From contig CAVIWF010000020.1 of the NCBI GenBank assembly GCA_963646285.1, positions 1-39,614 of the forward strand: a DNA stretch of 39,614 nucleotides, in the 5' to 3' direction. The DNA is from CAKUFA01 sp963646285. GTDB taxonomy: Bacteria > Bacillota > Clostridia > Christensenellales > Aristaeellaceae. Position 1 is the first letter of the stretch; every line of letters begins with the position of its first letter. The notes under the pieces are model-generated. The model ran no database searches and was not told the origin of the DNA. It saw nothing but the letters and a program-made list of their open reading frames with translations. Position numbers and translations under genes: made by a program. This document shows, one piece after another, positions 25,200 to 34,025 of this stretch.

Positions 25200-26222
25200 T
25201 TATTCGCAGCGGCCACGATTGCCCGCATGGGCGGCAGTGTAGGCTGCCTCCACAATGCGTGTGGTCTTCAGCGCCTCGTCCCCGTCAATGGGGAAGGGCT
25301 TGTTTTCCTTCAGGCAGCGGTAGAAATCCGCAATCAGGTGGGCGTGACCGTCCCCCCAGTAATCCTTCCCCCACTGCCTGCCGGAAGCATAATCTTCACT
25401 TTCTACCCGGCCATCATTCCAGCATACCGTGACCCGGCTGCCAACCATGTGGATGGTGGCCTTTTCGCATTTCAGGTACACCTGCACGGAAGTATTGCCT
25501 ACACTGCCGTTGCTGGCATAAAAGAGCAGCCGTGCGCCACCGGAGGTGGTCATCAGCAGGTCGCAGGTATCTTCCACTTCAATGGTATCCTCCAGCCGCT
25601 TGGCGGACATGGAGCATTTCACATCCACCACCGGATCCCCAGTGAAATCCCGCAGCAGATCCAATGTATGGATGGCCTGATTGATCAGCACGCCGCCGCC
25701 TTCCGTTGCCCACTTGCCTCGCCATGCGCCGGAGGCATAGTAGGCCTCTCCCCGATCCCAAATCACGGTGCCGTGTCCGCCCAGTACCTTCCCAGCCTCG
25801 CCGCTGTCCAGCAGGGAGCGAATGCGCAGGGTTGCCCCATTGTACCGGTTCTGGAAGCAAATGCCCAGCTGCCGTCTCGTTTCCCTGGCAGTTCTTGCCA
25901 TATCTTCCGCATCAGACAGATGGATGGCCATGGGCTTCTCGCTCAGCACATGCTTGCCGGCTTTCAGGGCATCCACCGTCATTTGATGATGGAGATAATG
26001 GGGGGTGCAGACGTGCACCACATCCACCTCCGGGTCAGCCAGCAGGTCATGATAAGCTGCATAACCCTTTACCTGCTGCTCCTCCATAGCCTTGGCAAGA
26101 TGAGCGGGGTCGCAGTCGCACACAGCGACCAGCTTCGCCCCATCCAGCTGCTTCAATGCTTTGAAATGATTTGCGGAAATGGCTCCGCAGCCAATAACGC
26201 CAACGCCCAGCGTATCCTTCAT
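25200..26222 (-). CDS. Gfo/Idh/MocA-family NAD(P)-dependent dehydrogenase (distal)
   Basis: This 340-aa protein has an N-terminal Rossmann fold (GVIGCGAIS), the family signature SEKPMA and the catalytic-site pattern GGGVLINQAIHTLDLL with the conserved histidine. Family members oxidise or reduce sugars, cyclitols and glycosides, often at C3 of the sugar ring. The start is the ATG at 26222 with GGAGG 8 bases upstream; a TTG five codons earlier lies inside that ribosome site. It is the last gene of the accessory operon, 45 bases after its paralogue, and it ends in a bidirectional terminator. The substrate is not known. Confidence 0.93.
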   Translation of the reverse strand: MKDTLGVGVIGCGAISANHFKALKQLDGAKLVAVCDCDPAHLAKAMEEQQVKGYAAYHDLLADPEVDVVHVCTPHYLHHQMTVDALKAGKHVLSEKPMAIHLSDAEDMARTARETRRQLGICFQNRYNGATLRIRSLLDSGEAGKVLGGHGTVIWDRGEAYYASGAWRGKWATEGGGVLINQAIHTLDLLRDFTGDPVVDVKCSMSAKRLEDTIEVEDTCDLLMTTSGGARLLFYASNGSVGNTSVQVYLKCEKATIHMVGSRVTVCWNDGRVESEDYASGRQWGKDYWGDGHAHLIADFYRCLKENKPFPIDGDEALKTTRIVEAAYTAAHAGNRGRCE

Positions 26223-26267
26223 TTCCTTATCCTCCAACAGGCAGGGAACCTTTTGCCCGCTGCCAAG

Positions 26268-27419
26268 TTACCCAAGTTGAATGCCCAGCTCCCCAGGGAG
26301 TTTCCATGCCTTTGCGCACTGCATGAAGATGTCTTCAATGTGGTCAATATAGCGGAAGGTGTCGTCCCCCTGCCTGTCCAGCGTGATCTTCTCCGGGGCG
26401 ATGTTGCGAATCGGCTTTTCCGCCGCCAGGCGCACTGCATGAATGTGGGGACGTTCCGCCCCTACGCCGCACACCGGCGTGCCGCCATTTCGGACGCAAT
26501 CCAGCGCATCCAGCAGTTTTTGCATAGGATCGCCCGGGTTCACCTGGCTGTAATCAATGACTGTACCGTCGGATAGTTCTCCCCGGAAGCCCTTGCCCTG
26601 ATACCCGTAGGTGACCTTGCCTCCGGTAAATTCTATCTCCCCATAGGGGCCAAATTCCGGCGACGGCAGAGCATGGGTGGTAAAGTACAGAATTTCCGTA
26701 CCGTTTTCCATGCCGAACCGCAGAGCGGCGGTATCAAAGTTTTCCACCTGCGGGTTGGCACGGTAAAGCTCCGCCTTCAGGTCAACCACGTCACAGGCAG
26801 CGGTCATTTCCTTGCCCATCAGGAAGGTCAGCAGCTGAAAATGGTGGGCGGAAGCATTGTTGAAGGGGCTGTCCAGCACTTCCCGCCCATGGACGGTTTT
26901 GTGTCCTGCCCAGTTGTTTCTGGCATAGTACTTTTCGCCCCGGCGGAAGCCATGCACTGCCTGTGCCCGAAGGGGGGTGCCATAGCGGCCGCTGATAATA
27001 TCCTGCTTGAGCGCCAGCACATCCCGCTGATAGTCCAGCTGATATCCTACTGCCAGGAACTTCCCTGCTTTTTCTGCCGTCTGCTGCATTTGCTCCGCTT
27101 CTGTCAGGGTCAGGCACAGAGGCTTTTCACACAGCACATGGGTGCCGTGGCTCAGGCAGGTCAGCGTCATTTCCGTGTGAAAATGCATAGGGGACGCAAT
27201 CACTGCCAGATCTGCCTCATGCTCCTGATAGAATGCTTCCAGAGACGGATACACCGGAATGTGGCGTTCCTGAATGACCGGCATTTTCTCCCGAATGTCC
27301 GGCATCACGTCGCAAATGCCGACCACATCTGCTCCTGCATCCTGCTCCGTCAGGTAGTCCAAGTAGACCCGGCCATAGCCGCCTACGGCTACCAGCAGCA
27401 CTTTCGGACGCGCTGTCAT
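26268..27419 (-). CDS. Gfo/Idh/MocA-family dehydrogenase (proximal)
   Basis: This 383-aa protein is a second member of the same family but only distantly related to its neighbour. The nucleotide site reads LLVAVGGYGRVYLDY, a glycine-altered form of GxGxxG. CEKPLCL is the family lysine motif, and NNASAHHFQLL occupies the place of the usual D/N-xxx-H active site. Such enzymes often act as glycoside 3-dehydrogenases or their reverse partners. The ATG at 27419 overlaps the GH43 stop by 4 bases (ATGA), with GGGAGG 11 bases upstream, so translation is probably coupled. Confidence 0.92.
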   Translation of the reverse strand: MTARPKVLLVAVGGYGRVYLDYLTEQDAGADVVGICDVMPDIREKMPVIQERHIPVYPSLEAFYQEHEADLAVIASPMHFHTEMTLTCLSHGTHVLCEKPLCLTLTEAEQMQQTAEKAGKFLAVGYQLDYQRDVLALKQDIISGRYGTPLRAQAVHGFRRGEKYYARNNWAGHKTVHGREVLDSPFNNASAHHFQLLTFLMGKEMTAACDVVDLKAELYRANPQVENFDTAALRFGMENGTEILYFTTHALPSPEFGPYGEIEFTGGKVTYGYQGKGFRGELSDGTVIDYSQVNPGDPMQKLLDALDCVRNGGTPVCGVGAERPHIHAVRLAAEKPIRNIAPEKITLDRQGDDTFRYIDHIEDIFMQCAKAWKLPGELGIQLG

Positions 27420-29260
27420 TTTGCTTCCGCCTCCCACATGCGTTCCCTTCTGTTGCGGAACACTGCCACGCCGCTGCCGATGGCAACCATGCCCAGTGCA
27501 GCACCAGTGAACCGTTTCCCCATTTTCAATCCTTCATCAGTCAGGTAAGGGGTAATCAGCTCTGCCAAGGTACGCCACCGATCTTGCTCCTTGACCTGCA
27601 AGGTACGGCGCATGCCTGCCGCCTGCACCCGGAGCTGCGCCTTGCCGGTGTTCCAGGGCAGGGTGGCAACCAGCTCCTCCTCCAGTCCGCTGCGCTGCGT
27701 AACCTCCAGGTGGAAAACGTCTCCTTCATGCACCAGCGCCAACAGGTACCAGCTGTTTTCGTCATAGTAGCCAGTAAGTCCTGCCTTGCCTGCCAAATTC
27801 GCCGCATCCACTTCCGCTGTCTGCTCAAAGCAGCGTTCTTCCTGCCTGCGGGCAATATGGTGCACTTCGTGGTACTCCCCAAGACCCTTGCCTGCCGTGA
27901 TGGTAACATTCTCCCCTGTCCAGCTGGCGAAGGTGGGTGGATTCTCCCGAGGGCTCACCCAGTCAATCTTCTCTTCTGCTGCTTTTTTCATGGGCAGGAC
28001 AGGCTTTTGCAGGCAGCTGGGTCCCTTCAGGTTATTCACCATGGGCCACCCATCCGCTGTCCATGTCATGGGATCAAGGGCCGTTTCCCGCCCCATCATG
28101 GTCAGGCCTTCCTCCTGCCGACCGCAAAGGTAGAGCATGGCCCACCGGCCGTCCGCCAATTGGAGGGGCTTTCCATGGCCGCTGCGCTGAATGTAGGGAT
28201 GCTCCTGCCGCTTACCCAGAATGGGGTTAAAGGGGCATGGGGTAAAGGGACCTTTCAGGTGACGGGAGCGAGCCACTGTTTCCATGTGGCCGTAGCCCGT
28301 TCCGCCCTCTGCCATGAAGAGATAGTACCAGCCATCCTTGTACAGCATATGGGGTCCCTCGGTGGTAATGCGTGCTGCCCCGGCATAGATCATCTCCGGC
28401 GTGCCCAGCATATCCCCTTCATCGCTGATTTCCACCATGGTAACGCCGGGGTTGGTCAGCATGTATCTTCTGCCGTCCACATCGGTAAACAGGGAAGGAT
28501 CAATGCCGTCAATGGGCAGGAATTTGGGCGTGCTCCACGGACCTTCCAGCTTTTCCGCACTGGTGATCATTTGCAGGCGGAAGGGCTCTGTGGGTCTGCG
28601 CAATGTGGCCGTTACCCAGAAGCGTCCCTTGAAGAAGGAAATATCAGGCGCCCAATAGCCCATGCCCCCCGGCACCTCCAGCAAGCCATAGGCTTCCAGA
28701 TCGTTCACGGCGTGGCTCACAACCTGCCAATGCACCAGATCCCGAGAGTGACTGATGGGCAGCCCGGGAAAATAAGCAAAGGAGGAGTTCACCATATAGT
28801 AATCCTCCCCCATCCGCAGCACGGAAGGGTCGGGATGAAAGCCCCTTGCCACAGGGTTGCGGTAGCCGTCTTTGATATCAAAGCCTACCTGTTCCTTCAG
28901 GTACGCATAGGCTCCCTGATCCTGCGCCTGCGCCGCCAGATCATAGGGGGTAACACCGCAGCTGTCCCCCCGGAGAGGATCCAGCCCCAGCACCTCGACA
29001 ACATACTGGGTCATGTCCCGGTTGCCGGTTTCACAGGCAAAGTGGAGCAAATCCCGGCCTGTTTCATCGGTGTCGATGACCGTGCCATGGCAGCGGCTGC
29101 ACAGCAGCTTCAATGTGGATACGTCCTTTTTGTCCACAGCCGTATGCATCAGTTCTACCTTTTCTGCCTTCGTCAGGGGAAAAAGGTCGCCCCGGTTAAA
29201 CATCGCCCGCAAGGTATCGATGTCTCCCTGCATCACCAATGCCTTCGCCTTGTTCATCAT
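27416..29260 (-). CDS. Ankyrin-repeat / GH43 glycoside hydrolase fusion
   Basis: This 614-aa protein starts with ankyrin-like repeats (residues 1-125; GRDLLHFACETGNRDMTQYVVE and CGVTPYDLAAQ are the clearest units). A GH43 five-bladed propeller follows (about 130-430) with the expected triad: base D144 in FHPDPS, modulator D254 in GIDPSLF and acid E301 in TEGPHM, plus WAPDI. The C-terminal 170 residues look like the beta-sandwich found in many GH43 xylosidases and arabinofuranosidases. There is no signal peptide, so it should act inside the cell on imported short glycosides. The ATG at 29260 has AGGAGG 8 bases upstream and overlaps the flavoprotein stop by 4 bases. Exact sugar specificity cannot be read from sequence. 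Confidence 0.92.
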   Translation of the reverse strand: MMNKAKALVMQGDIDTLRAMFNRGDLFPLTKAEKVELMHTAVDKKDVSTLKLLCSRCHGTVIDTDETGRDLLHFACETGNRDMTQYVVEVLGLDPLRGDSCGVTPYDLAAQAQDQGAYAYLKEQVGFDIKDGYRNPVARGFHPDPSVLRMGEDYYMVNSSFAYFPGLPISHSRDLVHWQVVSHAVNDLEAYGLLEVPGGMGYWAPDISFFKGRFWVTATLRRPTEPFRLQMITSAEKLEGPWSTPKFLPIDGIDPSLFTDVDGRRYMLTNPGVTMVEISDEGDMLGTPEMIYAGAARITTEGPHMLYKDGWYYLFMAEGGTGYGHMETVARSRHLKGPFTPCPFNPILGKRQEHPYIQRSGHGKPLQLADGRWAMLYLCGRQEEGLTMMGRETALDPMTWTADGWPMVNNLKGPSCLQKPVLPMKKAAEEKIDWVSPRENPPTFASWTGENVTITAGKGLGEYHEVHHIARRQEERCFEQTAEVDAANLAGKAGLTGYYDENSWYLLALVHEGDVFHLEVTQRSGLEEELVATLPWNTGKAQLRVQAAGMRRTLQVKEQDRWRTLAELITPYLTDEGLKMGKRFTGAALGMVAIGSGVAVFRNRRERMWEAEAK

Positions 29261-30981
29261 GGCTGTCCCTCCTGTTCACGGTACGCCCGCCAAACCCGTT
29301 CAAACCACTGATCTCTTTCCGGAATGGGGCGGGATGCACGCCTGTAGCTGTGGCCGTCCCGTGTCATCATAACCCCTTTATCCTTGTGGGTCAAGTCATA
29401 AAGCATGGCGCTCAGCACTTGTTTTTGGGTCACCATCATATCCGCCAGGCGAAGGCGCTGCACCGCCAGCGGATCTGCAGGCGATACCGTTTCCTGCGCT
29501 GCTTCCAGGGTAGCGATTTGGGTCATCAATGCCCTGATCCCCTGCTCATTCCGCAGGAACGCCCCATCCCGGGTCATGGCCTGCTGAAGGGTCGTCATCA
29601 TGGCCGCCGGCTGCCCCTTGGGGGTCGTGGGCAGTGTGACTGCTAATTCCCCTTCCGGAATTTTTCTCCGGCTGTGCCGTGCAATATGCCGTGCCGCCCG
29701 CATGGAGCCTACTTGAGTGCTGTTCAGTGCTGTGCCCCCGGGGCGATAGGCGCCGAAGGTTCCTGCCGCTTCGCCGCAGACGTACAGCCCCGGCACGCAG
29801 GTTTGCCAGGTGTCATTCACGGCAATGCCGCCGTTGTGGTGCTGGGCACACACCTGCACCTCCAGCATGTCTTTTGTCAAGTCAATGCCGTGCTCCCAAT
29901 ACAGCTGGATCGCCGGTTCATTCATGGCTCGCAGACGCTCAATGGGGGTAGGCCGGTCAGCGCCGCAGTGAATCAGATAGTTCCTTGCTTCCTCACTGAC
30001 GGATGCCAGATTGTAGCCGGAAGGATTGCGGCGGAAGTCCAAGAAAACCTTTCTGCCCAGATCGTTTTCCTGCTTCACCAGCATGTCCACCCGGGAGGAG
30101 CCTTGTATCTTGGCCTCGTCAAAGGGCCATTGATACCCCTTAAGGAAGGTCATGTTCATGGCCTCTGTTTTGCCCAGCTTCTCCGCAAGGAATTCGTGCT
30201 CTGTGCCGTCCTCCTCCACGGAAACGTATCGAGGCACGACCTGCTGATAGCTGCCGGAAACGTTCCATCGGAACTTCACGGAAGCAAGACCGTACTGCCA
30301 CCGATCCAGATTTTCTCCCTCTGCCCCGGCGAGGAAGGCCATGCCGCTCATGCCGAACTGACTCACCGGATACACACTGGCACGGTAGATGGCTGCCGGG
30401 CCGCCGGTGCACAGCACCACATGGGCACAGCGAATCAGCAGCCAATCCTGCTGCACAGTGTCCAGGCAAAGCAGCCCCTCCACGCCTTCATCGCCGGTGA
30501 TGATGCGACAAGCCATGGTGTGATCTTCAATCGGCACCTGCCGAGCTCGGACGCTTTTCTCCAAGGCTTCCGTCATGTAGCGGCTGGTCAGCGGCCCTGC
30601 GCTGGAAGCACGGCGGCGAAGGTCATGATCCGTCTGGTATCCCACATATTCCCCGTAAGCGTTCATGGGAAAGGGCACCCCCAGAGAGACCAGCTTCAGG
30701 AAGCATTGTGCCGAACCTGCCGCTTCACACAGGGCAATGTCCCCGTCCACATCATCGTGCTTCAGGGTTTCAGCCATCAGACTAACGCTGTCTTCTTCAT
30801 CCCCTGCCAAGGACAGTTTATAGTAGGTTTGCTTGTCGCTGCCGGTATTGCGGCTGGTACCGCTGTTCAGGCCTTCCGTTACCAGCAGTACATCTTCCCC
30901 CAGGGCGGCAAGCCAGTCTGCTGCATTCAGTCCGGCACAGCCTGAACCCACCACCACCGTACGGGCTGCAATCTCTCTCAT
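29257..30981 (-). CDS. FAD-dependent fumarate-reductase/succinate-dehydrogenase-type flavoprotein
   Basis: This 574-aa protein has an N-terminal FAD-binding Rossmann motif (VVVGSGCAGLNAA, residues 9-21), the capping-domain region in the middle and the C-terminal FAD motif PGLYVCGEAAGTFGAYRPGG. HHNGGIAV occupies the position of the family H-x-GG site. This class includes fumarate and urocanate reductases and the reductases that saturate double bonds of steroids and isoflavonoids. No signal peptide or haem motif is present, so electrons must come from a cytosolic donor. The ATG has GAGGAGG 9 bases upstream and lies 3 bases after the SDR stop. The substrate is unknown. Confidence 0.9.
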   Translation of the reverse strand: MREIAARTVVVGSGCAGLNAADWLAALGEDVLLVTEGLNSGTSRNTGSDKQTYYKLSLAGDEEDSVSLMAETLKHDDVDGDIALCEAAGSAQCFLKLVSLGVPFPMNAYGEYVGYQTDHDLRRRASSAGPLTSRYMTEALEKSVRARQVPIEDHTMACRIITGDEGVEGLLCLDTVQQDWLLIRCAHVVLCTGGPAAIYRASVYPVSQFGMSGMAFLAGAEGENLDRWQYGLASVKFRWNVSGSYQQVVPRYVSVEEDGTEHEFLAEKLGKTEAMNMTFLKGYQWPFDEAKIQGSSRVDMLVKQENDLGRKVFLDFRRNPSGYNLASVSEEARNYLIHCGADRPTPIERLRAMNEPAIQLYWEHGIDLTKDMLEVQVCAQHHNGGIAVNDTWQTCVPGLYVCGEAAGTFGAYRPGGTALNSTQVGSMRAARHIARHSRRKIPEGELAVTLPTTPKGQPAAMMTTLQQAMTRDGAFLRNEQGIRALMTQIATLEAAQETVSPADPLAVQRLRLADMMVTQKQVLSAMLYDLTHKDKGVMMTRDGHSYRRASRPIPERDQWFERVWRAYREQEGQP

Positions 30982-30984
30982 GCC

Positions 30985-31731
30985 TTACAACCTCCTCAGG
31001 GCAAAGCCTCCATCCGCATCCAATACCTGCCCTGCCGAATAATCCAGCAGGCCGGAACAGCATGCCAGCACCATCCTGGCCACGTCTTCCGGCTTGCCGA
31101 ACCGCCGAATCGGCAGCAGTCCCTCGTCAATCAGCTTCTGGTATTTGCCGTGCACCACCTGGGTCATATCCGTATCAATAATGCCGGGACGAACTTCAAA
31201 CACCGGAATGCCTTCCCCCGCCAGACGATCAGCAAACAGTTTCGTCACCATATCAATGCCGGCTTTGCTGATGCAGTACTCCCCCCGGGATGTGCTGGAC
31301 GTGTAGGCAGACATGCTGCCAATGTTAATAATGCGGGGCTGATAGTCCTGCCCCAGCTTTTCCTTACAGGCAAGCATGGCCTTTGCTGCCGCCTGGCACA
31401 TGAAGAGGGTTCCCTTCAGGTTCACGTTCAGCACCCGGTCGAAGCTTTCTTCCGTCATTTCCAGCAGATCCCGCCTTTCCAGGGGCGCAACGCCGGCATT
31501 GTTCACCAGCACGTCCAGTCTGCCATAGGCATGGAGCACATCCTCCACCACAGCTTGCCGCTGGGTGCTGTCCCCAATGTCAAGAGCATGATACGCCCGA
31601 TCTTCCGGCAGATCTGCCGGCCGTTCCGGCTTTGTCCCGGTATAGATAACGGTATACCCGTTTCCCTGCAGCAAATCGGCAATACCTCTGCCAATGCCCC
31701 GGCTGGAGCCTGTTACCAGTGCGGTTTTCAC
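30985..31731 (-). CDS. SDR-family NAD(P)-dependent oxidoreductase (FabG-like)
   Basis: This 248-aa classical short-chain dehydrogenase has the cofactor motif TGSSRGIG (residues 7-14), NNAG (77-80), active-site serine in INIGSMSAY, and Y152-x3-K156 in EYCISK. Such enzymes interconvert carbonyl and hydroxyl groups. The start is GTG at 31731, overlapping the stop of the flavin reductase gene by 4 bases (GTGA), with GGGAGG 10 bases upstream. The longer open frame has no homology before VKTALVTG. It is the second gene of the operon. Confidence 0.94.
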   Translation of the reverse strand: MKTALVTGSSRGIGRGIADLLQGNGYTVIYTGTKPERPADLPEDRAYHALDIGDSTQRQAVVEDVLHAYGRLDVLVNNAGVAPLERRDLLEMTEESFDRVLNVNLKGTLFMCQAAAKAMLACKEKLGQDYQPRIINIGSMSAYTSSTSRGEYCISKAGIDMVTKLFADRLAGEGIPVFEVRPGIIDTDMTQVVHGKYQKLIDEGLLPIRRFGKPEDVARMVLACCSGLLDYSAGQVLDADGGFALRRL

Positions 31732-33026
31732 AGCTTGTACACCTCCCGATCCCGAACAACGCATCCGGCAGGTCTGCCTGCACGGAGCAGCACCGCACAG
31801 CCGCCGCAGGTGACGCACGCCTGCCGCTTGTCCATTGTCCCCTGTTTGCGCACTTCCTGCACAAAGGAAGGATCAGCAAAGGCCATGCGCCCAAAGCCTG
31901 CCATGGCGCAATGACCGCCTTCCACCATGCCGGCAGCCAGATTGGGAGCGAATTGCCGCAGGTAGCTGAAAGCACTGCCCAGCACCGGCAAATCAGGATA
32001 TGCATGCTGAATTTCGCTTACCCCCTGCATCATCCGCCCCAAGCCTTCCAGGGGATGCTCCTCCGGCACATAGTTGCCGTGATCGTAGGGGCGGTTCACA
32101 TGGGGATTCCGATAGGGATTGCCCATGGTGATGTTGATCATGGGGATGTGGAACTCCTGTTTCAGCTCGCCGATGAGCCGAATGGCCTCCCCCATGTCCG
32201 GCGCAAGGCTGCCTTCCTTGACCCCGAAGCCATAGGGATAGGGGAAGCCGTCGTAAGCGTTCAGCCTGCTGGTAAGGAAGAATCCCGGTGCATTCACCGC
32301 TGCCGCTGCTGCCCGGTAGGCATTTTTCAGGAAGCGGGTACGGTTCTCGTAGCTGCCTCCGTAAAGGCCGGGACGGGTATAGGCGCTGAGGAGTTCACAG
32401 GCCAGGTACCGATGGCAGCATTTCACATCCATGCCGTCAAACCCTGCCTGTACGCACAGCCTGGCTGTAGGCCCAAAGGCAGCTTCATACCGCTTCAGAG
32501 TATCATCGGACAGAATCCGTTCCTTGGGCAGAGGCGTATCCTCCAGCGGCGGGCAGGAATAAGCAATCATCGGTTCAGGATATCCGTGGGGTTTGGAATA
32601 CCGTCCCGAGTTGGTTGCCTGCATCACGATCACCGGCACGTACCCGTTTTCCTTCAGGCAGATTTCCCGCATGTGGTCGGTCAGGCGCTTGAAAGCATCC
32701 ACGTTCTTTTCCGTCAGATAAAGCTGATGGGCGCTGGCACGTCCTTCCGGCACCGTGGCCACAGCTTCAAACCAGATTAGCCCGGGGCCTGCCTTGGCAA
32801 AACGTTCATACCGCCGCCAGGTCATCTCCCCCGGGGCACCATCTTCCGTGCCGTCCGTACCTTCCATGGGCTGAAAGGCAATCCGATTTTCTGCTTCATG
32901 GCCGCCGATTTTCAGCGGCCGATACAGGGTTTCCGTGTTTGTGGACATGGGCAGAAACGCATTCAGTGCCTGTGCCTTTTCCTTGACTTCATCCAGTGTG
33001 CCGTAGTGGAATGTTTCGTGCAGCAT
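31728..33026 (-). CDS. Old-Yellow-Enzyme-type NADH:flavin oxidoreductase with C-terminal Fe-S cysteines
   Basis: This 432-aa protein is an FMN TIM-barrel ene-reductase. Recognisable parts are NRIAFQPMEG, VMQATNSGRYS, AGFDGMDVKCCHRYL, LYGGSYENRTRF and a C-terminal CVTCGGC plus a later GC, which fits the Fe-S cysteine set of the 2-enoate and dienoyl-CoA reductase group. The FAD/NADH domain of those larger enzymes is absent. The usual catalytic pair His-x-x-His/Asn is here K202-C-C-H205. The start at 33026 has AAGGAG 8 bases upstream. It is the first gene of the operon, divergent from the AraC regulator. Confidence 0.92.
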   Translation of the reverse strand: MLHETFHYGTLDEVKEKAQALNAFLPMSTNTETLYRPLKIGGHEAENRIAFQPMEGTDGTEDGAPGEMTWRRYERFAKAGPGLIWFEAVATVPEGRASAHQLYLTEKNVDAFKRLTDHMREICLKENGYVPVIVMQATNSGRYSKPHGYPEPMIAYSCPPLEDTPLPKERILSDDTLKRYEAAFGPTARLCVQAGFDGMDVKCCHRYLACELLSAYTRPGLYGGSYENRTRFLKNAYRAAAAAVNAPGFFLTSRLNAYDGFPYPYGFGVKEGSLAPDMGEAIRLIGELKQEFHIPMINITMGNPYRNPHVNRPYDHGNYVPEEHPLEGLGRMMQGVSEIQHAYPDLPVLGSAFSYLRQFAPNLAAGMVEGGHCAMAGFGRMAFADPSFVQEVRKQGTMDKRQACVTCGGCAVLLRAGRPAGCVVRDREVYKL

Positions 33027-33139
33027 GGCAGGTTCTCCTTGTCTTTTTTCTTCCTCTATGATAAAGTAAAAGCCAGGGAAAGAATCGGCTGTTTTGTGCT
33101 GAAAATATGTAAATTCCATTTTTGTGAGGTGAAGTGGCC
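33027..33139. promoter_or_regulatory. Divergent control region of araC-type gene and redox operon
   Basis: The 113-base gap holds both start regions. On the minus strand TATCAT (33058-33063) is a plausible -10 about 32 bases before the first ATG, with no clear -35, as expected for an activated promoter. TTTTGTG occurs twice in direct orientation (33092-33098 and 33120-33126), a possible regulator half-site. Confidence 0.4.
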
Positions 33140-33955
33140 ATGGCCTTTGAAATTGTTTACAGTGAGGAGCTTGTACCCCACCGGCTGCATACTCATGTGT
33201 ACTATGAGCTGCTTTACATTACCAAAGGCTCCGTGCTGTTCACCATCCGTGGGCGGGATTTGAAGGCAGAGGCCGGGGCCCTTGTGTTTCTGAATCAATT
33301 TGACGAGCATGCCACCAAACTGTTATCTGCCGAATATCACCGGTATTATGTGCAGATTCCCGTGCACCAGCTGCAAGCCTTTCACAATGATGTTCTGCTG
33401 CTCTCCGTGTTTCGCCTCCATGGGGAACAGTTTGCCTATGTAATGCAGTCCGGGCAGGAGCAGCCCCGGTTTGATGCTTACTTCGCCATGCTGAAGGATG
33501 CAGCAGACCGGGGCGGGCCTTACCGGGATGCACGCATTGAGGCGTTGATGACCCTTATCCTCACCGAAGCCCAGGAGCTGCGGCCGGATATGTTCCTGCC
33601 TGAGCAGGCTGTTTCCTTCCTGCCCATGCAGGAGATCCTGAACGCTCTGGACAAGCACCTGACAGAGCCCCTGAACCTTTCCGCTCTGGCAGATCAATTC
33701 CACGTAAGCCCCGGCTGCCTGTCCGCCCATTTCAAGCGGCAGGTGGGTATCAGTCCCATGCAGTATGTGACCCAAAGCCGGCTGAACCGTGCCAAGATTC
33801 TGCTGTCCAAAACGGAATTGACCGTCATGGAAATTGCCGGGCAATGCGGCTTTCGGGATGTGAGCAACTTTGTCCGCCGCTTCCGGCAGCAGTATCACAT
33901 GACGCCCTTGCAGTTCCGCCGCCGGGTTCGGGAAACGTCTCCGCTGCCGGGCTGA
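33140..33955 (+). CDS. AraC-family transcriptional regulator
   Basis: This 271-aa protein has an N-terminal cupin-like sensor domain (HTHVYYELLYITKG, LNQFDEHA) and a C-terminal pair of helix-turn-helix motifs (LNLSALADQFHVSPGCLSAHFKRQVG and the terminal SNFVRRFRQQYHMTPLQFR). AraC regulators with this layout usually activate carbohydrate or glycoside genes on binding a small ligand. The ATG at 33140 has GAGG 10 bases upstream; a GTG at 33134 is too near that site. It is divergent from the six-gene operon and is its likely activator. Confidence 0.94.
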   Translation: MAFEIVYSEELVPHRLHTHVYYELLYITKGSVLFTIRGRDLKAEAGALVFLNQFDEHATKLLSAEYHRYYVQIPVHQLQAFHNDVLLLSVFRLHGEQFAYVMQSGQEQPRFDAYFAMLKDAADRGGPYRDARIEALMTLILTEAQELRPDMFLPEQAVSFLPMQEILNALDKHLTEPLNLSALADQFHVSPGCLSAHFKRQVGISPMQYVTQSRLNRAKILLSKTELTVMEIAGQCGFRDVSNFVRRFRQQYHMTPLQFRRRVRETSPLPG

Positions 33956-33967
33956 CTTGTCAAAGGC

Positions 33968-33996
33968 TTGCCAATCCCCCATCCCTGTGTTATAAT
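33968..33996 (+). promoter_or_regulatory. Promoter of the phosphodiester glycosidase gene
   Basis: TTGCCA (33968-33973) and TATAAT (33991-33996) are spaced by 17 bases, 29 bases before the ATG at 34026, so the transcript leader is short. It begins just after the AraC stop. Confidence 0.85.
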
Positions 33997-34025
33997 GCCG
34001 GAAGATTGGGAATGGAGCGTGAACC

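Noticed and set aside
29300..30945. Long plus-strand frame opposite the flavoprotein gene
   Set aside because: It has no domain or ribosome site; the minus-strand frame has full FAD-binding motifs.
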